Shown here piece by piece: positions 57,705-64,000 of a stretch of 64,000 bases of DNA (position 1 is its first letter; each line of letters opens with the position of its first letter). The notes under the pieces were generated by a model that made no database searches, was not told where the DNA came from, and saw nothing but the letters and a program-made list of their open reading frames with translations. The translations under genes were made by a program, and so were the position numbers. The DNA is from Streptomyces cinnabarinus (lineage in GTDB: Bacteria > Actinomycetota > Actinomycetes > Streptomycetales > Streptomycetaceae), in contig NZ_CP114413.1 of NCBI RefSeq assembly GCF_027270315.1, positions 7,316,001 through 7,380,000 of the forward strand. Direction: 5' to 3'.

Positions 57705-59323
57705 CAGCTTCCCGGCCGGGCGTGCACAGTGATCCGCGCCCCCTGGAGGGTGCGGGTGCCGCACTCCACGAAGTGCCGGTCGAGCACCCGGCGCTTGGTG
57801 ATCTCCTGGGCGGTCCGGTCGACCGGCTGCCCGGCGGGATCGCGCAGCGCCACGACCCGGTCCGTCGCGAGCAGCCGGGCGCGGATCTCGGCCGCGGGCA
57901 CCTCGGTGCCGTACAGCGTGCGCGAGTCGGCCGGAGACCGCTCCAGGGCGAGGTCCCGCATGCCGTGCAGGGAGGATGGGTCGGTCAGGGTCCACACCCG
58001 GCGCCGGGACGGCATGAACACGATCGCGTCGGCGTTCGTCTCCCGTACGGCCTGAGCGATGGCGGTGACATCGTCGGTGCGGCTCTCGGGCGTGCGTAGA
58101 TCCAGGGTCGTCGGCACCAGCGCGGCCACAGCAGCCACTGTGGCGACCCCCGTCGCGATCAGCACCGGTACGGCCCGCGCCCGGAGCAGCCGGTCGAGGG
58201 CGGCACCGATCAGCAGGGCCGTCCCCAGGTGGCCGTAGAGGACGTAACGGTCCACGTACAGCGGCTTCAGCGGGGAGAGCAGCAGCAGCGTGAGGGCGGG
58301 CAGCACCAGCAGGGGCAGCGCGAGCCGGGGCAGCGGGCCCTTGGCGAGTACGGCGCAGCCGGTCCCGAGCAGCGCCACCCCGGCGAAGCCGAGCAGCGCC
58401 CCCGCCCCCGGCCCGCCGATCCAGCCGACCTGCTCCGACTGGCCCATGCTCAGGACGGCCAGCGGGGTCAGCCCGGCGCCGACCGCGCAGATCGCCGCCA
58501 GCCCGGCCCGCCGGGCGGGCCTGGGCAGCGCCACCAGATGCGCGAGCGCCGCCAGCACAGCGAACTCGTGCAGCAGACAGGCCGACAGCAGCACCGCGGC
58601 GTACCCGGCCCAGGCCCGGCGGCGCCCCGAGCGCACCGCGCCGAGCAGCAGATACGAGGCCCAGGCGACCAGCGCGCACACCAGCGCGTAGCTGCGGCCC
58701 TCCTGCGCGTACCGCTGCACCGGCGGCAACAGCGCGAACGCGATCCCGGCGAGCAGCCCGGCGCGGGCTCCGGCCAGCCGGTGCCCGAGCAGCGCCACGA
58801 GACCGCTCGCCGCGGCCGCCGCCAGCACCGAGGGCAGCCGGATGACGAGCAGTGGGTCCAGGCCGCCGGAGACCTCGAACAGGCCGTGCAGCAGCAGGTA
58901 GTACAGGCCGTGCACGGCGTCGGCCTGCGCCAGCGTCCCCGCGAGGTCGGGCAGCGAGCGCTGTGCCATGTCGTACGTCACCGCCTCGTCCCGCCACAGG
59001 CTGCCGCCGCGTCCGACGCCCCACAGGCCGAGGGCGAGGCTGAGGGCGACCGGCAGCAGGACCGCGGCGGCGGAGACGTGCGGCGCGGGACGGCCGACGC
59101 GGACGCGTGGGCGCCGGCCGGGCAGGAGGACGGGCTCGGGTACATGTGCGGTGGCGATGGCCGGCTCCGGTGCGTGAGGGGAGAGGCGTGCACCGTCGAG
59201 TCCAGACGTCAGGGCGTTGTTGGGCAGCCCCGATCCGCGGTGCCCAACAATTCGCCGGGGGCCGGTGGTTAGCTTGACGGTGGGCGAACGGGGAGACGCG
59301 GATGGGACGTCGGGAGAAACCAC
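57701..59323 (-). CDS. GT39-like polyprenyl-sugar glycosyltransferase, membrane protein
   Basis: 540 residues if GTG at 59323 is the start. No other ATG, GTG or TTG occurs in frame before the first membrane span; a CTG at 59212 would avoid overlap with the divergent gene and place the dyad at 59217-59250 in the leader. Membrane architecture of GT-C enzymes: first span about 84-103, then the lumenal acidic motif SLWRDEAVTYDMAQRSLPDLAGTLAQADAVHGLYYLLLHGLF with the catalytic DE, many spans to about 395, and a soluble C-terminal domain. Such enzymes use polyprenyl-phosphate sugars to glycosylate proteins or glycans outside the cell. The stop TAG is in the CTAG at the MITE edge. Confidence 0.82.
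   Translation of the reverse strand: MVSPDVPSASPRSPTVKLTTGPRRIVGHRGSGLPNNALTSGLDGARLSPHAPEPAIATAHVPEPVLLPGRRPRVRVGRPAPHVSAAAVLLPVALSLALGLWGVGRGGSLWRDEAVTYDMAQRSLPDLAGTLAQADAVHGLYYLLLHGLFEVSGGLDPLLVIRLPSVLAAAAASGLVALLGHRLAGARAGLLAGIAFALLPPVQRYAQEGRSYALVCALVAWASYLLLGAVRSGRRRAWAGYAAVLLSACLLHEFAVLAALAHLVALPRPARRAGLAAICAVGAGLTPLAVLSMGQSEQVGWIGGPGAGALLGFAGVALLGTGCAVLAKGPLPRLALPLLVLPALTLLLLSPLKPLYVDRYVLYGHLGTALLIGAALDRLLRARAVPVLIATGVATVAAVAALVPTTLDLRTPESRTDDVTAIAQAVRETNADAIVFMPSRRRVWTLTDPSSLHGMRDLALERSPADSRTLYGTEVPAAEIRARLLATDRVVALRDPAGQPVDRTAQEITKRRVLDRHFVECGTRTLQGARITVHARPGSC
59217..59250. promoter_or_regulatory. Perfect 10-bp dyad between divergent genes
   Basis: TTGTTGGGCA and TGCCCAACAA around 14 nt. 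It lies 51 bp before the nSTAND gene start. It could be an operator for either gene; the XRE head of the nSTAND protein is one candidate binder. Confidence 0.55.
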
Positions 59324-62300
59324 TGGACCCCGGGGAGGGGCCGGTCCAGCGGTTCGCGTACGAACTGCGCAAGCTGCGCGACGAGACGGGCGGTCTGACC
59401 TACCGCGCGATGGCGGAGCGCGCGGGCTACTCGGCGCCCACCCTGGCCGCGGCGGCGGGCGGTGAACGGCTGCCGTCGGCGGCGGTGCTCACGGCGTACG
59501 TCACCGCGTGCGGCGGCGACCCCGAGGAGTGGGCCAGGCGGCTGCGGGAGGCGCTCGCCGAGACCCGGGTCCCGGACGACCCCGAGGACGGCGGCGGCCC
59601 CTATCCGGGCCTGGCCCGCTTCGGCACCGGCGACGGCGACCACTTCCACGGCCGGGACGACCTGATCGCCGAACTCCTGCGCCTCACCGCCCGCACCCGG
59701 TTCGCGGCGGTCGTCGGAGCGTCGGGCAGCGGCAAGTCGTCGTTGCTGAGGGCGGGTCTGATTCCGGCGCTGCGGACGGTCGACCCCGTCGAACACCGGC
59801 CCGCCGTCATCCGGTTGCTCACCCCGGGGCCCCATCCCGCGAAGGCGCACGAGGAGTTGTTCACCCCGCACGACGGGCCCGGCGACACCCTCCTCGTCGT
59901 CGACCAGTTCGAGGAACTGTTCACCCTCTGCGCCGAGCCCGGTGAACGCGACCGCTTCCTCGGCCGGTTGCTGACCGCCACCGACCCCGCCTCGCGACTG
60001 CGCGTGGTGATCGCCGTCCGCGCCGACTTCTACGGCCGCTGCGCCGAGCACGGTCCGCTCGCCGAGGCCCTGCGGGACGCGGCGCTGCTGGTCGGGCCGA
60101 TGTCACCGCGCGGGCTGCGCGAGGCCGTGGTCCGGCCCGCCGCCGCCCGCCGACTGGTCGTCGAACGCGCCCTGACGGCGCGGATCGTCGCCGACGTCAC
60201 CGGAGAGCCGGGCGGGCTGCCCCTGATGGCGCACGCCCTGCGCGAGGTCTGGCGCCGCCGCTCCGGCAAGGCCCTCACCCTCGCCGCCTACGAGGCCATC
60301 GGCGGAGTCCACGGCGCCGTCGCCCACACCGCCGAGGCCGCCTACGCCCGCTGCACCCCCGCCGAGGCCGCCGCGGCCCGGGCCCTGCTGCTGCGCCTGG
60401 TCCAGCCCGGCGACGGCACCGAGGACACCCGGCGCCCGATCACCCGCACCGAGCTGGACGCCGACGCCACCACCACCGACGTGCTCGAACGCCTGGTCGG
60501 TGAGCGCCTGTTGACCGTCGACGGCGACACCGTGGAGCTGGCCCACGAGGCCCTGATCGGCGCCTGGCCCCGGCTGCGCGGCTGGGTCGAGGAGGACCGC
60601 GAACGCCTCCGCCTGCACCGCGGACTCACGGAAGCCGCCCACGCCTGGACCGAGTTGGACCGTGACGCGGGCGCGCTGTACCGGGGGATACGGCTGACGG
60701 AGGCACGCGAGACCTTCGGCGAGGGGGACGGGGCCGAACTCAGCCGAGGGGAACGGGACTTCCTTGCCGCCAGTGTCGTCGCCCACGAGGGCGCCCGGCG
60801 CGCCGCGACCCGGGCGGCCCGCAGGCTGCGCGCGCTGACCGGCGCCCTCGCGGTGCTGCTCTGCCTGGCCGTGGTCGCCGGGGTGGCCGCCTGGCGGCAG
60901 AGCGGGGTCAGCTCCCGGCAGCGCGACGAGGCCGAGGCCCGCCGGGCCGCCGGACTCGTCGACACTCTGCGGAACACCGAGCCGCGCACCGCGATGCGGC
61001 TCGCCCTCGCCGCCTGGCGCACCGCCGACCTGCCCGAGACCCGCACCGCCCTGCGCACGGCCGCGGCCCAGAGCGAACAGGACGCCTTCGTCCAGCCCGA
61101 GGAGGGCGGCCGCGTCCTCAACGCCCCCGCCTGGCTGAGCCGGGACGGCCGGATCCTGACAACGGTCGTGCGGGACAAGGCTGTTCAGTGGGATGTGCCG
61201 AGCCACCGGCAGCTGAGGTCGGTGCGGCTCGACGGGCTCTCCGAAGGCGTGACCGACGTCAGCGACGACGGCCGCCGCATCGCCTACCGCACCCCCGGCA
61301 GCCGGAACGGCCTGGTGGTCGCCGGGCTCGCGGACGGCAGCACGCACCGGCTGCCGACCGGCCCCTGGACCGACACCGACGTCGCGTTCGGCGCCGGCGG
61401 CGAAACGCTCCTTCTACGGCGGCTCAATCGCGACGCGGACGACGGACGGGCCACCCTGGAGGTGTGGGACGTACGCCGGGAGCGGATGCTCATGCGGTAC
61501 GACCGCGGCAACGACGATGGAGCCCTGCCCGTGCTGAGCAGCGGCGACCGGCATATCGCCTGGTGCGCGCGGGACGCAACAGGGCTGCGGGTGCTCGACA
61601 CCGGCAAGGGCCGCCTGGTCACCGGGGACATCCCGGAGGCGACCGAACGGGCGCTGTGCCAAGGGGAGGATCTCACCTTCACCCCCGACGGCCGGGCTGT
61701 GGCCTCCGGCACTTCCGAAGGGATCGTCACCTGGGACTTCCGGGCCGGTCGGGAACGCCCCCGGCTGCCGATCGCGGCCGGCGCCATCCAGGTCGAGTTC
61801 GCCGGCCCCTACGCCCTGGCCTGGGGCTTGGACACCTTCACCCTGTGGCGTACGGACCTGCCGGACCCGGCGGACGACGCCCCGCGCGAACCTCTCCTGA
61901 CCTACCCCGTCGCAGGTCGGACGATCGGTGACATCAGGCTCGACCCGGCCCAGGACGTCCTGCGCTACCGGGAGGGCGGCCGGACCAGCGTCGTACGCAC
62001 CCTCTCGCTGCACGGACTCATGGACGACGCCTGGCACTCCCGGGCGGCGGAGCGCGTGCCGCGTAACAGAATCGCCGGCACCGAGATCCTCGCCCGCGAC
62101 CCCGACGGTCGCACCGCACTCACCGCGGAGGGCGTGCTGGTGGACACGGAGACGGGCGAACCACGCCCCGGAATCAAGGGAGTTCAAGGGGAGGACTACC
62201 TGCGCGCCGCCGCCTTCAGCCGAGACGGCCGGTCCCTCGCCGTCGCCGATGGCCAGGGCCGGGTCACCCTGTGGGACAAGCGGACCTGGCGCCGGACCGC

Positions 62301-62658
62301 GGTCCTGAGAGCGGTGGGCTCCACGGTGCACGAGGAGACCCTGGCGTTCTCCGCCGACGGCTCGCTCCTCGCGGTCGGCGCGCCCGACGGATCCGTGCAC
62401 GTCTGGGAGACGGCCACGCCGAGTCTGCCGCCCGCCGTGCTTCCGGTCGGGGACGGTCCGCCGCTCGCCCTGCGCTTCACCTCCGGTGACGGCGCGCTGC
62501 GCGTCGGCACGGCGCATCTCGCCGAGCGGCTCGTGCCGTTGAGCCCGGACCGGGCCGCGGCCACCGTGTGCGAGCGGGCCGACGGTGGCCTGACCGAGGC
62601 GCAGTGGCGGCGCTGGTTCCCCTCGGCCGGGTACCGCCCCACCTGCGGCGAGGCTTGA
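59302..62658 (+). CDS. XRE-nSTAND1-WD40 signal-transduction NTPase
   Basis: 1118 residues from ATG at 59302, GGGAG upstream. Domain order: HTH of XRE type about 15-85 (FAYELRKLRDETGGLTYRAMAERAGYSAPTLAAAAGG), nSTAND1 NTPase about 100-420 with Walker A GASGSGKSS at 139-147 and Walker B LLVVDQFEELF near 197-207, winged-helix/helical region to about 505, one membrane-like hydrophobic span about 512-532, then degenerate WD40 repeats about 590-1118 (SRDGRILTTV, FTPDGRAVASGTSEGIVTWDF, FSRDGRSLAVADGQGRVTLWDK, FSADGSLLAVGAPDGSVHVWET). STAND proteins are ATP switches that oligomerise after ligand recognition by the repeats. Roles in regulation or defence are both possible. Confidence 0.92.
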   Translation: MGRREKPLDPGEGPVQRFAYELRKLRDETGGLTYRAMAERAGYSAPTLAAAAGGERLPSAAVLTAYVTACGGDPEEWARRLREALAETRVPDDPEDGGGPYPGLARFGTGDGDHFHGRDDLIAELLRLTARTRFAAVVGASGSGKSSLLRAGLIPALRTVDPVEHRPAVIRLLTPGPHPAKAHEELFTPHDGPGDTLLVVDQFEELFTLCAEPGERDRFLGRLLTATDPASRLRVVIAVRADFYGRCAEHGPLAEALRDAALLVGPMSPRGLREAVVRPAAARRLVVERALTARIVADVTGEPGGLPLMAHALREVWRRRSGKALTLAAYEAIGGVHGAVAHTAEAAYARCTPAEAAAARALLLRLVQPGDGTEDTRRPITRTELDADATTTDVLERLVGERLLTVDGDTVELAHEALIGAWPRLRGWVEEDRERLRLHRGLTEAAHAWTELDRDAGALYRGIRLTEARETFGEGDGAELSRGERDFLAASVVAHEGARRAATRAARRLRALTGALAVLLCLAVVAGVAAWRQSGVSSRQRDEAEARRAAGLVDTLRNTEPRTAMRLALAAWRTADLPETRTALRTAAAQSEQDAFVQPEEGGRVLNAPAWLSRDGRILTTVVRDKAVQWDVPSHRQLRSVRLDGLSEGVTDVSDDGRRIAYRTPGSRNGLVVAGLADGSTHRLPTGPWTDTDVAFGAGGETLLLRRLNRDADDGRATLEVWDVRRERMLMRYDRGNDDGALPVLSSGDRHIAWCARDATGLRVLDTGKGRLVTGDIPEATERALCQGEDLTFTPDGRAVASGTSEGIVTWDFRAGRERPRLPIAAGAIQVEFAGPYALAWGLDTFTLWRTDLPDPADDAPREPLLTYPVAGRTIGDIRLDPAQDVLRYREGGRTSVVRTLSLHGLMDDAWHSRAAERVPRNRIAGTEILARDPDGRTALTAEGVLVDTETGEPRPGIKGVQGEDYLRAAAFSRDGRSLAVADGQGRVTLWDKRTWRRTAVLRAVGSTVHEETLAFSADGSLLAVGAPDGSVHVWETATPSLPPAVLPVGDGPPLALRFTSGDGALRVGTAHLAERLVPLSPDRAAATVCERADGGLTEAQWRRWFPSAGYRPTCGEA

Positions 62659-62732
62659 CTTCGAGAGCGCTCCAACTGATGGACTCCCTGTCGTTCACCG
62701 ACCCGGTGTTCAACGACAAACAGGGGGTACCC

Positions 62733-63434
62733 ATGACCGACTCTCCGGTCGCGCTCATCACCGGCGGCGGCAGTGGCATCGGAGCCGCGGCCGCGCGGCA
62801 ACTGCTGGACGCCGGGCACCGGGTGGCCGTCACCGGCCGTGGCGAGGCGAGGCTGCGGGGCTTCGCCGAGGAACTCGGGGACCCCGAGGGCCTGTTGACG
62901 ATCGTCGGGGACGCCTCGGACTACGAGCAGATCAAGGGCGCCGTCGAGACCACGCTGAAGGAGTTCGGCCGTCTGGACACTGTCGTCGCCAACGCGGGCA
63001 TCGCCACCCATGACTCGGTCGCCGAGGGGGACCCGGCGGGCTGGCCGGAGATGATCCTCACCAACGTCCTCGGACCGGCCTTGCTCATCAGGGCCTCGAT
63101 CGACGCCCTGAAGGAGACCCGGGGCCGGATCGTGCTGGTCGGCAGCGTCGCCGGGTTCGTGCACGGGCCGGGCAATCTCTACGGCGCGACCAAGTGGGCC
63201 CTGACCGGGCTCGCGGAGAACACCCGCCGCCAGGTGACCGACTGGGGCGTCGGCGTGACGCTGATCGCGCCCGGCCGGGTGGAGACGCCGTTCTGGGACA
63301 GCTACGGCAGCCTGCCGCCCGGCCATCTGCTCACCGCCGACCAGCTCGCCGACTCGATCGTCTGGGCGATCCGGCAACCGCACGGAGTCGACGTGAACAC
63401 CGTCGTCATACGCCCGATCGGGCAGCCCAACTGA
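62733..63434 (+). CDS. Short-chain dehydrogenase/reductase
   Basis: 233 residues from ATG at 62733. Classical SDR: cofactor motif TGGGSGIG near 10-17, NAG at about 89-91 (VVANAGIA), catalytic Ser in LVGSVAG and YGATK with the Tyr and Lys. An Arg after the second strand (VTGRGEARLR) favours NADP(H). The C terminus FWDSYGS...DVNTVVIRPIGQPN is common in unassigned alcohol/ketone reductases. A palindromic GAGCGCTC at 62665-62672 lies upstream. A strong terminator follows. Confidence 0.92.
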   Translation: MTDSPVALITGGGSGIGAAAARQLLDAGHRVAVTGRGEARLRGFAEELGDPEGLLTIVGDASDYEQIKGAVETTLKEFGRLDTVVANAGIATHDSVAEGDPAGWPEMILTNVLGPALLIRASIDALKETRGRIVLVGSVAGFVHGPGNLYGATKWALTGLAENTRRQVTDWGVGVTLIAPGRVETPFWDSYGSLPPGHLLTADQLADSIVWAIRQPHGVDVNTVVIRPIGQPN

Positions 63435-63439
63435 CGTGC

Positions 63440-63468
63440 GTGGGCGGCCCGTCGGCCGGGCCGCCCAC
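63440..63468. terminator. Bidirectional terminator between SDR and aldo/keto reductase
   Basis: GTGGGCGGCCC/GGGCCGCCCAC, perfect 11-bp stem with a 7-nt loop, between two convergent stops. Confidence 0.88.
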
Positions 63469-63481
63469 CGGTGACGGTGTC

Positions 63482-64000
63482 TCAGACGATGTCGAACGTC
63501 GCCGGGTTCGGGCCGATCCGGCGGTCCTCGTTGAGGGCGCTGATCGCGGCCAGGTCCTCGGTGTCGAGGGTGAAGTCGAAGACGTCGATGTTCTCCCGGA
63601 TGCGGGAGGGGGTGACGGACTTCGGGATGACCACGGTGCCGAGCTGGAGGTGCCAGCGCAGCACGATCTGGGCCGGGGTGCGGTTGTGCTTCTGGGCGAT
63701 GGCCACGATCGCCGGGACCTCCAGCAGGCCCTTGCCCTGGCCCAGCGGCGACCAGGCCTCGGTGGCGATGCCCTGCGCCCCGTGGAAGTCACGGGCGGCG
63801 TGCTGCTGGAGATGCGGGTGCAGCTCGATCTGGTTGATCGCGGGGACGACCGACGTCTCGCCCAGTAGCCGCTCCAGGTGCTCGGGCAGGAAGTTGGACA
63901 CGCCGATCGCCTTGGCGCGGCCGTCGGAGTACAGCTTCTCGAAGGCCTTGTAGCTGTCCACGTACTTGTCCTTGGACGGCAGGGGCCAGTGGATGAGGTA
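63482..64000 (-). CDS. Aldo/keto reductase (5' end cut off)
   Basis: The C-terminal ~172 residues are present; the gene continues beyond the right edge. Recognisable AKR blocks: YLIHWPLP at the edge, AFEKLYSDGRAKAIGVSNFLPEHLERLL, VPAINQIELHPHLQQ, EAWSPLGQGKGLL, and the cofactor-binding TPAQIVLRWHLQLGTVVIPKSVTPSRIRENIDVFDFTL. Family members reduce aldehydes or ketones with NADPH; this type resembles 2,5-diketo-gluconate reductase. The catalytic Tyr and Lys lie outside the window. Confidence 0.92.
   Translation of the reverse strand, partial: YLIHWPLPSKDKYVDSYKAFEKLYSDGRAKAIGVSNFLPEHLERLLGETSVVPAINQIELHPHLQQHAARDFHGAQGIATEAWSPLGQGKGLLEVPAIVAIAQKHNRTPAQIVLRWHLQLGTVVIPKSVTPSRIRENIDVFDFTLDTEDLAAISALNEDRRIGPNPATFDIV

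Overview
The window is high-GC actinobacterial DNA and looks like Streptomyces. GTG starts, leaderless promoters and four-base stop/start overlaps are frequent. A LAxTG sortase signal, a SigB-family sigma factor, paired XRE/DUF574 genes and a CebR-controlled secreted cellulase set all fit that genus. The order transketolase/gas-vesicle gene, SigK-like sigma, narIJHG, cellulases resembles, from memory, the S. coelicolor SCO6497 to SCO6548 region. No rRNA, tRNA, CRISPR array, prophage or biosynthetic gene cluster was seen.

Layout. 1-3.8 kb: heme/iron acquisition. Three related small secreted proteins, an HtaA protein and a HmuT lipoprotein lie under two iron boxes. 3.8-8.8 kb: a tightly packed run of four peptidases (M55, M20, S9, S66), then a secreted S15-like peptidase/acylase (to 10.7 kb) behind an operator-rich leader. 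10.7-15.4 kb: LapA-like, GNAT, VOC, transketolase coupled to an orphan GvpL/F gene, and a methyltransferase. 15.5-24.7 kb: PAP2/lipid kinase fusion, histidine phosphatase, ABC-F, small conserved proteins, SigK-like sigma factor, a membrane-anchored secreted protein, an aminotransferase-fold protein without its PLP lysine, DedA and a metallo-hydrolase. 24.7-33 kb: recombinase-like small protein, holin-IV/phosphodiesterase fusion, a MoxR ATPase translationally coupled to a VWA/HExxH protein, OsmC, a CorA-like membrane protein and GDPD. 33-41.4 kb: orphan dnaK facing narGHJI. 41.5-45.8 kb: two methyltransferases, two XRE regulators, a pterin dehydratase and a membrane protein. 45.9-56.5 kb: plant-polymer degradation (PL11, GH74, GH48, GH6). 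56.6-64 kb: His-rich methyltransferase, a 0.2-kb MITE-like element, a GT39-like membrane protein, an XRE-nSTAND-WD40 protein, an SDR and a truncated aldo/keto reductase.

Functional links. The left end captures heme iron and is probably repressed by a DmdR/IdeR protein. The peptidases form a peptide, possibly muropeptide, salvage operon. narGHJI encodes a complete membrane-bound respiratory nitrate reductase. GH48 and GH6 are transcribed divergently from a 356-bp region carrying one perfect and one imperfect CebR operator. They would attack crystalline cellulose from opposite chain ends, while GH74 and PL11 attack xyloglucan and rhamnogalacturonan. The most unusual items are the MITE-like insertion at a CTAG shared by two convergent stop codons, the MoxR/VWA-metallopeptidase pair, the lysine-less aminotransferase-fold protein, the orphan GvpL/F gene, and the XRE-nSTAND-WD40 protein.
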